Source of the DNA: Burkholderiaceae bacterium
GTDB lineage: Bacteria; Pseudomonadota; Gammaproteobacteria; Burkholderiales; Burkholderiaceae_D
Assembly (NCBI GenBank): GCA_019751755.1
Contig: JAIENA010000322.1
Span: 1-36,691 of the forward strand
Reading direction: 5' to 3'
DNA: 36,691 nt
Shown here: piece after piece, positions 1-8,342 of the stretch
Position numbering within the stretch: position 1 is the stretch's first letter
How the letters are laid out: each line of letters starts with the position of its first letter
The notes under the pieces: model-generated
Databases searched by the model: none
What the model was told of the DNA's origin: nothing
The model's input: only the letters and a program-made list of their open reading frames with translations
Made by a program: the position numbers and the translations under genes

Positions 1-5
1 CCCCG

Positions 6-983
6 TTAATCCCCATCGTCATCATCGAGTTCCGCCTTGACGGTTTTTGCCTTGGCCGCATCGGCCTGCGACTTGAGCTTGCCAGCTTGCAGCATAAAGT
101 CATCGACCGTATGGTCGGGGCTTTGCCGCACCGCCGGTGGCAGCAGCACCGACATGTACAGTTCGTTCGACAGCCGTCCTGTGCTCTGGTAATTGGTCAT
201 CAACAGCAGCACCGAACCGGCCGCCACCAAGAGGCCGGACATCACCGCCAGGCGGCGCGGATGGCGCGGCAGGATGGTGAGCAGGTGGAAGAACACCATG
301 CCGCAACCGAGGGCCAATGTCACCAGGTTGCCGTAGCGGGTAAAGATTTCGGCCGACCAGGCATAGGCCAGGATGCTGCTGATGGTTTTCCAGGCGCCGA
401 TCGCAATCAGGCCGCTGCCGAGGATAAACAGGTGGCGGCCGAAGCGCGCGTGGCCGCCAAACAGGCGGTTGGCCAGCGCCCAGACGCCGCACCACACCAT
501 GCCCGCGCCCAGGCCGGACGCGACCACCAGCAGGTAGCGGATCGCGTTGAACGATTCCGCGTCCGACAGCGCCACGTCCACGCCGGTAAACAAGGCGATC
601 AGCGCCAGGCCCGCCAGCGCTGGCACGCCGCCTTCCCATGCGTGCATGGTGGTATCGGCGAGTTCCGGCGGCACTGGGAAATCGGCGTTGCGCACGCGCA
701 GCCGGGTATGCCCGAGTCGCACCACGGTGCTGCCCGACAGCGGCACCTGCGGTAGTTTCTTGCCCAAGTGGACCACGCCGTTCTGGCTGCCCAGGTCGCG
801 CATCACCAGGTGGCCATCGGCATCGAGTTCCAGCACCGCATGGCGTTCCGCCGTATGCGCATCGTCGAGGATGAATTCGTTGTGGTAGCCACGGCCGATA
901 TGGACCGGCAATTGGTCAAAGCGCTGGCGGTGTAAGACTTCGCCGCTGCGCGACAGGACTTCAATGTAGTAGGGCGCCGTCAT
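6..983 (-). CDS. FHA-domain protein with C-terminal membrane segments
   Basis: The 325-residue protein has an N-terminal forkhead-associated domain at about residues 5-98, with the GRG turn near residue 31, ERHAVLE, and a GSQNG motif. FHA domains bind phosphothreonine peptides. The usual SRxH is replaced by AERH here, so the phosphate-contacting serine is missing and binding may be weakened or altered. From about residue 118 to 270 there are roughly five hydrophobic segments, followed by a charged tail ending in DDDDGD. The FHA domain should face the cytoplasm. The ATG overlaps the stop of the upstream protease gene in an ATGA, so the two are probably translated together. I cannot name the signalling partner; no Ser/Thr kinase or type VI secretion gene is in view. 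Confidence 0.82.
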   Translation of the reverse strand: MTAPYYIEVLSRSGEVLHRQRFDQLPVHIGRGYHNEFILDDAHTAERHAVLELDADGHLVMRDLGSQNGVVHLGKKLPQVPLSGSTVVRLGHTRLRVRNADFPVPPELADTTMHAWEGGVPALAGLALIALFTGVDVALSDAESFNAIRYLLVVASGLGAGMVWCGVWALANRLFGGHARFGRHLFILGSGLIAIGAWKTISSILAYAWSAEIFTRYGNLVTLALGCGMVFFHLLTILPRHPRRLAVMSGLLVAAGSVLLLMTNYQSTGRLSNELYMSVLLPPAVRQSPDHTVDDFMLQAGKLKSQADAAKAKTVKAELDDDDGD

Positions 984-2467
984 TGTGCCGTCCCGCGCGA
1001 CAGCGCTTCCAGGAAAGCGCGCGCGGTCCGCATGCCGTTTTCATATGAAACGCCGCGGGCATCGAGGCGGCTCTGTAAATTCATCAGGCTTTCATCGGTG
1101 CTGGCGGTCAGCAGTGCAAAATCATACAGGCCCTGGAATTTGCGGTAGGCGCGCACGCACAGCACGGCGCGCAGCGGTACGCTGTTCGGGCCTTGCGCCT
1201 TGACGAATTGCTCGGTGCATTGCGGGCCGGTCAGGCGGCTGTCCTTGTGGCTACCAAAGCCTTCGTTCTTGAACGACGCGCTCGACAGTTGCGCGAAGCG
1301 TACCGGATCGAGGCCGGTGCTGCGCATGAACTGGTGGCGGATGCCGATCGCGCCGGTCTGCAGGTTGCCGGACACGAAAATGGCCGACTCCATGGCGCAG
1401 CTGGTGATATCGACCGTAAACGGTTTATCCGCTTTGACATTCGAGCGGCCCCAGCAGCGCATTTGCTCCGATTCGCGCACCGGCACTTTATAGGGGCCCA
1501 TGGCTTTCATGGTCAGCGGCGTGGCCAGCAACTGGTCCACCATGGCTTTCTGGTGCGCCAGCAATTGCTGCGCGACGACATCGGTGAAGTTCTTCGGTGG
1601 CGCGCTGTTCGGCGTCACGGTTTTCAGCAATTCCTGCGCGTAGCGGGCCGGCACCAAAAAACTCACCAGTTCACCGTCGAGGCGCTTTGATACATTGACG
1701 CCGGCGATGTCGCCATTGACCGTCACGCTGGGGCCGCCGCTCATGCCGGAATTGATCGGCCCCGTAAACATCAGCTGGTCATAAAAACTGCGCGCGATCA
1801 CGCCGTTATAGGCGCCTTCGGAAATCGCAAAGCCCAGGTCGAGCGGATTGCCCAGCGAGTACAGGTACTGCCCTTGTGTCAGGCGCGCCAGTTGTTCCGG
1901 CATGTTGAACACGCCGGTGCCGTTGCGGTTGACGCGCACCACGGCCAGGTCGTGCAGCACATCGACCGCCATCAATTCCACGTTGCCGCGCTGGCCGCCG
2001 GTATCGACCCATTCGCCGGCATAGGTATCGGGCTCCAGCGCGAATTCCGACACCACGTGGTAATTGGTCACCACCAGGTTGCTGTTGCCGATCAAGAAGC
2101 CGGAGCCGACCGACGACTGCGTGCGGCCGCTTTTCAGCAGCGAGCGCACTTGCAGCAAGTCGGCCTTCGCGCTCGAATACAGCTTTTGCGCCGAGCTCGA
2201 TGGCTGCGGCAGGGCGGCGGCGTTCGTGCTGGCGGTGGCGGCATGATTGGCTGGCGCGCGCGGCTGCTCCGCTGGCGGCGCGGGGAGTGCGGGCGCCGTG
2301 CTGGCCGGCGCGGCCAGTGCCGCGGCGCTGCCGCATGCCATCAGCAAGGCGGCGGCCAGTCCGCGTAGCGGGCGCCGCTGGATGCTGCTGATCGGGTTGG
2401 TGGTGACGGCAGCGCCTGCGCTGCCCGGGAACATCATCATTGGAACCAATCGGTGGTGTGATCTCAT
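980..2467 (-). CDS. Exported trypsin-like serine protease (S1C/DegP-like)
   Basis: This 495-residue protein is predicted to be exported. A hydrophobic stretch at about residues 34-53 follows an arginine pair and fits a long-n-region signal peptide; LMAC inside it is a poor lipobox. A Pro/Ala-rich linker follows. The trypsin fold carries a plausible triad: His137 in TNYHVV, Asp173 in LHDLAVV and Ser243 in GMSGGPS. No PDZ domain is apparent; the C-terminal ~200 residues are unassigned. It overlaps the FHA/membrane gene by four bases and lies 26 bases after ribA. The ATG at 2467 has no clear ribosome binding site. Methionines at residues 10-12 are alternative starts, so the N-terminus is uncertain. 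The substrate is unknown. Confidence 0.8.
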   Translation of the reverse strand: MRSHHRLVPMMMFPGSAGAAVTTNPISSIQRRPLRGLAAALLMACGSAAALAAPASTAPALPAPPAEQPRAPANHAATASTNAAALPQPSSSAQKLYSSAKADLLQVRSLLKSGRTQSSVGSGFLIGNSNLVVTNYHVVSEFALEPDTYAGEWVDTGGQRGNVELMAVDVLHDLAVVRVNRNGTGVFNMPEQLARLTQGQYLYSLGNPLDLGFAISEGAYNGVIARSFYDQLMFTGPINSGMSGGPSVTVNGDIAGVNVSKRLDGELVSFLVPARYAQELLKTVTPNSAPPKNFTDVVAQQLLAHQKAMVDQLLATPLTMKAMGPYKVPVRESEQMRCWGRSNVKADKPFTVDITSCAMESAIFVSGNLQTGAIGIRHQFMRSTGLDPVRFAQLSSASFKNEGFGSHKDSRLTGPQCTEQFVKAQGPNSVPLRAVLCVRAYRKFQGLYDFALLTASTDESLMNLQSRLDARGVSYENGMRTARAFLEALSRGTAQ

Positions 2468-2493
2468 GCAGGGCAGGCGGTGGCAGGCGGGAA

Positions 2494-3168
2494 TTACAGT
2501 TCGCTGTCTTCGGCGGCGGCCGGTGGCGGGGTCATCATGTGGCCCAGCTTGGCGGCTTTGGTGTTCAGGTAGTGCTGGTTGAACTTGTTGCGGTTGACCA
2601 GCAGCGGCACGCGCTCGGCGACGGTGACGCCCAGCGCTTCCATGGCCGCGATCTTGCGCGGGTTGTTGGTCATCAGGCGCAGGCTGCGGATATTGAATTG
2701 CTTGAGCATCGGTTCCACCAGCGCGTAGTTGCGCTGGTCGGCCTTGAAGCCCAGTTGTTCATTCGCTTGCACGGTGTCGAAGCCCGCTTCCTGCAGGCGG
2801 TAGGCGCGCATCTTGTTGATCAGGCCGATGCCACGGCCTTCCTGGCGCAGATACAACACCACGCCACGGCCTTCCTCGGCCACGCGTTTCAGTGCGCCTT
2901 CCAGTTGCGCGCCGCAGTCGCAGCGCTGCGAATACAGCACGTCGCCGGTCAGGCACTCGGAATGTACGCGCGCCAGCACCGGTTGGCCGTCGCCAATGTC
3001 GCCCAGCACCATGGCCAGGTGTTCCTTGCCGGTCGCATGTTCGACAAACGCGTGCAGCGTGAATTGCGCCCAGGGGGTCGGCAACAGGCACGAGGTGACG
3101 TAATCGAGTTCTTCCTTGGCGGAGGTTTCTGCGGCGGATTCTGCGGCTGGATTTGCGGCGGGCTGCAT
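2494..3168 (-). CDS. ribA: GTP cyclohydrolase II
   Basis: The protein opens the GTP imidazole ring in the first committed step of riboflavin synthesis, giving the diaminopyrimidine phosphate, formate and pyrophosphate. The 224 residues match stand-alone RibA in length apart from an Ala-rich N-terminal extension of about 20 residues. The zinc site is visible as ECLTGD (Cys72) and RCDCG (Cys83, Cys85). The HRQEGR-type motif reads LRQEGRGIGL, and TNNPRK and ERVPL follow near the end. It is not fused to RibB. There is no FMN riboswitch in the 122-base leader, only a hairpin at 3200-3227. The protease and FHA genes follow closely on the same strand and may be cotranscribed, although no functional link is obvious. 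Confidence 0.93.
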   Translation of the reverse strand: MQPAANPAAESAAETSAKEELDYVTSCLLPTPWAQFTLHAFVEHATGKEHLAMVLGDIGDGQPVLARVHSECLTGDVLYSQRCDCGAQLEGALKRVAEEGRGVVLYLRQEGRGIGLINKMRAYRLQEAGFDTVQANEQLGFKADQRNYALVEPMLKQFNIRSLRLMTNNPRKIAAMEALGVTVAERVPLLVNRNKFNQHYLNTKAAKLGHMMTPPPAAAEDSEL

Positions 3169-3199
3169 GGCGTTCTTTCAAATGCTTCAAAATAGACAA

Positions 3200-3227
3200 G
3201 CATGCGCTTCTTTAACGAAACGCATGC
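3200..3227 (-). terminator. Hairpin between pirin gene and ribA
   Basis: GCATGCG at 3200-3206 pairs with CGCATGC at 3221-3227. TTC/GAA pairing continues inward after one mismatch, leaving a six-base loop. On the minus strand it follows the pirin stop and is trailed by TTGTCTATTTTG. It could end the pirin transcript or act in the ribA leader; the T-run is interrupted, so termination is uncertain. Confidence 0.45.
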
Positions 3228-3290
3228 CTGCATCATAGCAAAATTTGCGGAATGTCTATGCGACCTATATTAGGATGCCTATTCACTTTT

Positions 3291-3992
3291 TCAATATGGC
3301 AAGTCGAACACCAGTAATTCCGCCGCTTCCGCACCGTCGATCACCACCTGGTTTTCCGCCAAGACCTTCAACGCGTCGCCCGCTGCCAGGGGCATGCCAT
3401 TGACGGTCGCGGTGCCCCGGATCAGGTGGACATACGCGGCGCGGCCTTCGCCCAGCGCATGGGTAACTGTGTCACCGCCATTCAAGATCGTGGCGTAAAT
3501 CGCCGCATCCTGGTGTACCAATACCGAACCGTCGCGGCCATCGCTGGAGGCGATCAGGCGCAACTGCCCCTGTTTGCTTTCCGGCGTGAAGTGCTTTTCT
3601 TCATAGCCGGGTTCGATGCCGGTGCGCGATGGCTCGATCCAGATTTGCAGGAAATGCACGCCCTCGGTTTTCGAATGGTTGAACTCGCTGTGCCGCACGC
3701 CAGTGCCGGCCGTCATGCGCTGCACGTCGCCATAGTGCAGCACGGAACCGTTGCCCATGCTGTCCTGGTGCGCCAGTGCGCCGTCCAGCACATAGGAAAT
3801 GATTTCCATGTCACGATGGCCGTGGGTGCCGAAGCCCTGGCCCGCTGTCACGCGGTCTTCATTGATCACCCGCAGCGGGCCAAACCCCATGTGCAGCGGA
3901 TCGTGGTAGTGACCAAACGAAAAGGTGTGGTACGAATTGAGCCAGCCGTGGTTGGCGTGGCCCCGGTCGTTACTTTTACGGACTTGCAGCAT
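3291..3992 (-). CDS. Pirin-family bicupin, quercetinase type (YhhW/YhaK-like)
   Basis: This 233-residue cytoplasmic bicupin belongs to the pirin family, some members of which oxidise quercetin-like flavonols. The predicted metal ligands sit at the family positions: His57 and His59 in THGHRD, and His101 and Glu103 in RHSEF, the same numbering as E. coli YhhW. The start is the ATG at 3992, because AAGGAG lies six bases upstream; an in-frame extension to 4088 has no such site. It is divergent from a LysR regulator with about 160 bases between them, the same arrangement as E. coli yhaK-yhaJ. Control by that LysR protein is likely but inferred. The natural substrate is unknown. Confidence 0.9.
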   Translation of the reverse strand: MLQVRKSNDRGHANHGWLNSYHTFSFGHYHDPLHMGFGPLRVINEDRVTAGQGFGTHGHRDMEIISYVLDGALAHQDSMGNGSVLHYGDVQRMTAGTGVRHSEFNHSKTEGVHFLQIWIEPSRTGIEPGYEEKHFTPESKQGQLRLIASSDGRDGSVLVHQDAAIYATILNGGDTVTHALGEGRAAYVHLIRGTATVNGMPLAAGDALKVLAENQVVIDGAEAAELLVFDLPY

Positions 3993-4047
3993 GTTTGGCT
4001 CCTTGGATGAGGTTGTGCAACAGGTGTGCGATAAATTCGAACGTGGT

Positions 4048-4071
4048 TTCTTGCGTTCGTTCTTGCGTTCA
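4048..4071. repeat. Two tandem 12-bp repeats in pirin/LysR intergenic region
   Basis: TTCTTGCGTTCG (4048-4059) is followed directly by TTCTTGCGTTCA (4060-4071). The repeat lies between the pirin start and the LysR gene, so it may be regulatory, or a small slippage duplication. Confidence 0.6.
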
Positions 4072-4140
4072 TCGCTTCGATGGATCACAGTATAGGCCGC
4101 TCCGTTTGTTTCAAAAAACGGAAAATTTCCCGTCTCATTA

Positions 4141-4153
4141 TCGAAAAATTCGA
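4141..4153. promoter_or_regulatory. Palindrome of LysR-box form (T-N11-A)
   Basis: TCGAAAAATTCGA is a perfect inverted repeat (TCGAA-N3-TTCGA) of the T-N11-A form typical of LysR binding sites. It ends one base before the LysR ATG, a position suited to autorepression. A related AAATTCGAA half lies near 4033-4041 on the pirin side. Binding is inferred. Confidence 0.45.
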
Positions 4154-5083
4154 ATGCTCAGATTAAGCCTGGAAGCGCTGCAAATTGTCGATGCGATCGA
4201 CCGCCGTGGATCGTTCTCCGCCGCCGGCAAGGAGTTGCACCGCGTGCCGTCGACGATTTCCTATACGGTGGCGAAACTGGAAGAAGACCTTGGCGTGCAA
4301 GTGTTCGAGCGCAACGGTCCCCGCGTGGAGTTGACCCGCGCCGGCCAGGAATTGCTGAAGGAAGGGCGCTACCTGCTGAAAGCCGCGCAAGACCTGGAGG
4401 ACCGGGTGCGGCGCGTGGCGTCCGGCTGGGAGACGGAGCTGGCGGTCGGCATCGATTCCATGTTTTCCGCGCTGGCGCTGGCGCCCGATGTGGCGGCTTT
4501 TTACGAGGTGGCGCGGCAGACCCGCTTGCGCATCGTGCAGGAAGCGTTGTCCGGGACGTGGGAAGCGTTGTTGGACCGCCGCGTCGATTTGCTGGTGGGC
4601 GCGCCCGGTGATGGCCCGCCCGGCGGTGGTTATGTGTCGCACCCGATCGGCGCCGTGCGCTTCGTATTTGCCGTGGCACCTAGCCACCCGCTGGCGCGCA
4701 TTGAAGGCAAACTGGGACGCGGCGCCTTGCAGCACCACCGCGCCATTGCCGTGGCCGATACGGCGCGCCGGATCGCGCCACGCACCGTCGGCCTGGTGCT
4801 GGGGCAGGACACGTTGAGTGTGCCGACCTTGCACAGCAAATATGATTATCAGGTGGCGGGCCTGGGCTTTGGCTTTTTGCCGGAACCGACGGCGCGGCAG
4901 GCCATCGCTGCAGGCTTGCTGGTGGAAAAGCAGGTGGAAGAGCCGAAGCCGGATGAACGCTTTTACGTGGCGTGGCGGACCGGGGAGCAGGGCGCCGCGC
5001 TGGAGTGGTGGAGTCAGCGTATGCGCCAGCCTCATGTATTTGAACAACTATGCCGTTACCTGCCCGGCACGAGCATCCGATAA
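4154..5083 (+). CDS. LysR-family transcriptional regulator (pirin-linked)
   Basis: The 309-residue protein has a winged helix-turn-helix at residues 1-60, including RGSFSAAGKELHRVPSTISYTVAKLEEDLG, written here as the family landmark split across the segments GSFSAAG, STISYTVAKLE and VQVFERN. A substrate-binding effector domain follows from about residue 88. Start ATG 4154 places the helix-turn-helix at the N-terminus as usual; the longer frame runs back through the intergenic region and is not credible. It is divergent from the pirin gene and probably controls it and itself through the palindrome abutting its start. The ligand is unknown; E. coli YhaJ, in the same context, is the nearest named analogue by synteny. 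Confidence 0.9.
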   Translation: MLRLSLEALQIVDAIDRRGSFSAAGKELHRVPSTISYTVAKLEEDLGVQVFERNGPRVELTRAGQELLKEGRYLLKAAQDLEDRVRRVASGWETELAVGIDSMFSALALAPDVAAFYEVARQTRLRIVQEALSGTWEALLDRRVDLLVGAPGDGPPGGGYVSHPIGAVRFVFAVAPSHPLARIEGKLGRGALQHHRAIAVADTARRIAPRTVGLVLGQDTLSVPTLHSKYDYQVAGLGFGFLPEPTARQAIAAGLLVEKQVEEPKPDERFYVAWRTGEQGAALEWWSQRMRQPHVFEQLCRYLPGTSIR

Positions 5084-5131
5084 CCGGTCAGATGTGTCAC
5101 CACGATGGCACAGTGCCAGCGTAGTTGACCA

Positions 5132-5159
5132 TTGCCAACAGTTTTCAGGGTACCATAAT
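5132..5159 (+). promoter_or_regulatory. Putative sigma-70 promoter for the HDOD/EAL genes
   Basis: TTGCCA at 5132-5137 and CATAAT at 5154-5159 are separated by 16 bases and lie 27 bases before the HDOD start. An ATG in the -10 region opens only a three-codon frame (MKY, stop). Confidence 0.4.
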
Positions 5160-5186
5160 GAAATACTAACTGCACCACCTGGCTCC

Positions 5187-6152
5187 ATGACTGTTTTCGG
5201 TATCACCCCACTCGTCTCCCTTGAACATCTTGCCGACCGTAATGGCAAGCTGGCCGGCCTGTTGCTGGCGTTTGCCGCGCCATTGGTGCTGCCGGATGAC
5301 GAACTGACTGCGCTGGCCGCGCAGTTCCCCTGCTTTATTCCCGAGGGGCTGGACGATCCACAAGCGTGGCTGGCGGCGGGCTGGAAAGCGCTGCCGGCGC
5401 AGCAATTGCAGCGCATCAATGGCGCGTTCGACAAGAACGCGCTGACGCCCAACGCCGCCTGGCTGGCGGGCGACTGGCCACTGGCGCCGCCGGTCAAAGC
5501 GGTGGGCGCGCAAGCCGCGTCGCGCGCGCTGGCGCTGCAACTGGTGCAACTGGTGTCGAACGACGCCGATACCCATGAAATCGAAGCGCTGCTGCGGCGC
5601 GATCCGACGCTGTCGTACCATTTGCTGAAAGTCGTCAATTCGCTGTCGATGGGCTCGGGCCGCAAGGTCGGCAGCTTTGCCCAGGCGATCCTGATCCTGG
5701 GCCGCCAGCAATTGCGCCGCTGGCTGAACCTGATGCTGTTCTCGGCGCGCGAAGGCGACGTGCGTTCGCCGATGCTGCTGGCGCGCGTGGCGGTGCGGGC
5801 GCATGCGCTGGAAATGCTGGCGCGCGAAACCGGCATGGGCAAGCCGCAACAAGAACAAGCGTTCATGGTCGGCATGTTTTCACTGCTCGGTGTGCTGTTC
5901 GGCATGCCGCTGCCGGAGGTACTGGCGCCATTGACGGTCAGCGATGCGGTGGCGCAGGCGCTGCTGGAGCGGCAAGGCGAACTGGGCGCCTTGCTGGTGC
6001 TGGTGGAAGCGGCCGAGCGGGCGGATTTCGCCGCGCTGGCGGCACAGTTGCCGGCGCTGCCGCTGGCGCCCGAGGACTTTCACCGCGTGATCGGCGAATC
6101 GCACAGCTGGATGCTGGGCGTGGCGACCGACCAGGGTCAGGCCCATGGTTGA
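5187..6152 (+). CDS. HDOD-domain signalling protein
   Basis: The 321-residue protein has an HDOD domain from about residue 115 to 300, recognisable from EALLRRDPTLSYHLLKVVNS and the following LGRQQLRRWL segment. HDOD domains are HD-fold relatives that usually lack catalysis and act in signalling with cyclic-di-GMP or chemotaxis proteins. The N-terminal ~110 residues resemble the remnant EAL-like half of YuxH-type proteins only faintly, and I see no EAL motif. The chosen ATG is the first after the LysR gene that keeps a plausible promoter upstream; the longer frame overlaps LysR and is rejected. Its last eight bases overlap the start of the PAS-GGDEF-EAL gene, so the two products are probably made together and may interact. 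Confidence 0.82.
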   Translation: MTVFGITPLVSLEHLADRNGKLAGLLLAFAAPLVLPDDELTALAAQFPCFIPEGLDDPQAWLAAGWKALPAQQLQRINGAFDKNALTPNAAWLAGDWPLAPPVKAVGAQAASRALALQLVQLVSNDADTHEIEALLRRDPTLSYHLLKVVNSLSMGSGRKVGSFAQAILILGRQQLRRWLNLMLFSAREGDVRSPMLLARVAVRAHALEMLARETGMGKPQQEQAFMVGMFSLLGVLFGMPLPEVLAPLTVSDAVAQALLERQGELGALLVLVEAAERADFAALAAQLPALPLAPEDFHRVIGESHSWMLGVATDQGQAHG

Positions 6153-8325
6153 CAAGGCGATCGAGCGCTGCCTGGCCCTGAGCCTCGCCGCCCGAACGCA
6201 ACAGGGCGATGCCCTGGTGGCCACGCTGGCCGAACTGGATGCGGCGCTGACCGAGGTGCGCGCCCGCGCCGGGCTGGCCGCCGCGGCGCAAAAAGCGCCG
6301 CGCGCCTCGCCTGAAGCCATCGTGACGCTGGACCTGGCCGGCTACCTGACGTCCTGGAATGCCGCGGCCGAAACGCTGTTCGGCTACCTGGCCAGCGATG
6401 CGCTGGGACAAAACATTCTTTTCCTGCATGCGGACGATGACGAGGATGACCACGTCGCCGACCTGTTCATGGCCGAGGGCGACCATACCAAGCACATCGT
6501 GACGGCGGAAGTGCGCCGCCGCCGCCGGACCGGCGAGGTGATCTGGGTCAAGCTGGCCATGCAGTTGCTCAAGGATGACAGCGGCGAGCCGGTCGGCATG
6601 CAGGCGGTGATGACGCAGGTGCATGAACCGCTGTCGGAAGTCGACAAGGTCAGTCTGCATGCCCGCATCATCGAAGACAGCGACCAGGGCGTACTGATCA
6701 CCGATGCCAGCGAGCGCATCGTCTCGATCAACAGCGCCTTTACCCGCATCACCGGCTATACGCCGGGCGAATCCCTGGGCCGGACCCCGGACTTGCTGCG
6801 CTCCGGCGTGCACGACGCTGACTTCCGCGCCAAGGTGCGCGCCGCCATGACGGGCGCCGGGCCGTGGCGCGGTGAAATTGTCGGGCGGCGCAAGAATGGC
6901 GAACTGTTCCCGCAGTCGGTGACCATCAGCGCCGTGCGCGATGACGACGGCAATATCAGCCACACGTTCTCGCTGTTTTCCGATATCAGCGTGCACAAGG
7001 ACGCCGAAGCGCGCATGCAGCGCATGGCCAACTATGACACGCTGACCGGCTTGCCGAACCAGTGTCTGCTGTCCCAGTTGATGGGGCAGGCGCTGACCGA
7101 AGCGCGCCGCAGTCACGAACATGGCGCGCTGCTGGTGGTGGAAATCGGCCGCCTGGGCGCCATCAGCGACACGCTCGGGCATGACGTCGGCAATGAGTTG
7201 CTGCAAGCGGTCGGCAAGCAGTTCCGCAGCGTGCTGCGCGAAGCAGACGTGCTGGCGCGGCTCGATGGCAGCCGCTTCGCCATCGCACTGCTGCACATTG
7301 AAAAACGCGAACACGCCGCCATCGTGGCGCAAAAGCTGGCGGCGGCGGTGGCCGCGCCGATCGAACTGGCGCAGCACACCTTGCAAGTGCGCGTGCATAT
7401 CGGCATTGCCGTGTATCCGGAGGACGGCACCGACACCGCCGCCCTGATCCGCCATGCGGACGTGGCGACGTCGAAAGCCGTGCATGCCGAGGCGGAATTC
7501 CTGTTCTACAGCGAAGAAATGAACCAGCGCGCCAAGGAACATTTGCGCATCGAAAACGAGCTGCGTAACGCGCTGGTGAACCAGGAATTGCAGCTGTATT
7601 ACCAGCCCAAGGTCAGTTTGCGCAGCGGCCGCATTGTCGGCGCCGAAGCACTGCTGCGCTGGAAACACCCGGTGCGCGGCATGGTCTCGCCCGGGGTGTT
7701 CATCCCGATCGCCGAGGAAACCGGCCTGATCCTTGAACTGGGCAATTGGGTGCTGGAGGAAGCGTGCCGCCAGGTGCGCGCGTGGCAGGACGATAACCTG
7801 ATCATGACGCCAATCGCCGTCAATTTGTCGGCGCGCCAGTTTGATGCGCGCCTGCCGGAGCGCATGGCCGATGTGATGCAGCGCCATGGCGTGCTGCCCG
7901 AACAACTGATGCTGGAAATTACGGAAAGCTTGCTGGTGGGGGGCGCCGACAACGTCATCAGCATCATGAACGAACTGGTGGCGATGGGCCTGGCGCTGGC
8001 GCTGGACGACTTCGGCACCGGCTATTCCAGCCTCGCGTACCTGAAAAAATTCCCGATCAGCACCTTAAAAATCGACCGCTCCTTCGTGATCGGCTTGCCG
8101 TACGAGGAAAACGATTGCGCGATTGCGCGCGCGATTGTCACGATGGCGCAGCAATTGCGGCAGGAAATTGTGGCGGAAGGGGTGGAAACCGCGGAGCAGA
8201 TGAGTTTCCTGAGGGAGCTGGGCTGCGACCAGTTGCAGGGCTATTTGTTCAGCCCGCCGGTACCGGCCGACGATTTCGCGCAGATGCTGCGGGAAGGAAA
8301 GCGGCTGGCTTTCCATTCCCGCTGA
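6145..8325 (+). CDS. PAS-PAS-GGDEF-EAL protein, predicted cyclic-di-GMP phosphodiesterase
   Basis: The 726-residue protein has no membrane segment. Domains in order are PAS (about 55-160), PAS with PAC (about 172-288), GGDEF (about 292-455) and EAL (about 468-720). The GGDEF signature reads DGSRF at 374-378, so cyclase activity is unlikely. The EAL domain keeps EALLRW (Glu501), Asn560, ITES (Glu594), DDFGTGYS (Asp621, Asp622), LKID (Lys642) and EGVET, so it should hydrolyse cyclic-di-GMP. The degenerate GGDEF may bind GTP or act as a regulatory domain. The PAS domains probably sense a cytosolic cue such as redox state or a small ligand, but no cofactor can be assigned. The start overlaps the end of the HDOD gene. 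Confidence 0.93.
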   Translation: MVDKAIERCLALSLAARTQQGDALVATLAELDAALTEVRARAGLAAAAQKAPRASPEAIVTLDLAGYLTSWNAAAETLFGYLASDALGQNILFLHADDDEDDHVADLFMAEGDHTKHIVTAEVRRRRRTGEVIWVKLAMQLLKDDSGEPVGMQAVMTQVHEPLSEVDKVSLHARIIEDSDQGVLITDASERIVSINSAFTRITGYTPGESLGRTPDLLRSGVHDADFRAKVRAAMTGAGPWRGEIVGRRKNGELFPQSVTISAVRDDDGNISHTFSLFSDISVHKDAEARMQRMANYDTLTGLPNQCLLSQLMGQALTEARRSHEHGALLVVEIGRLGAISDTLGHDVGNELLQAVGKQFRSVLREADVLARLDGSRFAIALLHIEKREHAAIVAQKLAAAVAAPIELAQHTLQVRVHIGIAVYPEDGTDTAALIRHADVATSKAVHAEAEFLFYSEEMNQRAKEHLRIENELRNALVNQELQLYYQPKVSLRSGRIVGAEALLRWKHPVRGMVSPGVFIPIAEETGLILELGNWVLEEACRQVRAWQDDNLIMTPIAVNLSARQFDARLPERMADVMQRHGVLPEQLMLEITESLLVGGADNVISIMNELVAMGLALALDDFGTGYSSLAYLKKFPISTLKIDRSFVIGLPYEENDCAIARAIVTMAQQLRQEIVAEGVETAEQMSFLRELGCDQLQGYLFSPPVPADDFAQMLREGKRLAFHSR

Positions 8326-8342
8326 TTTGCACTGATTGGCGC

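Noticed and set aside
3169-3290. FMN riboswitch upstream of ribA
   Set aside because: None of the conserved FMN-aptamer blocks is present in the 122-base leader.
5938-7905. 655-residue open frame on the minus strand
   Set aside because: It is antisense to the PAS-GGDEF-EAL gene, is His/Gln/Arg-rich with no domain, and arises from high-GC codon use.
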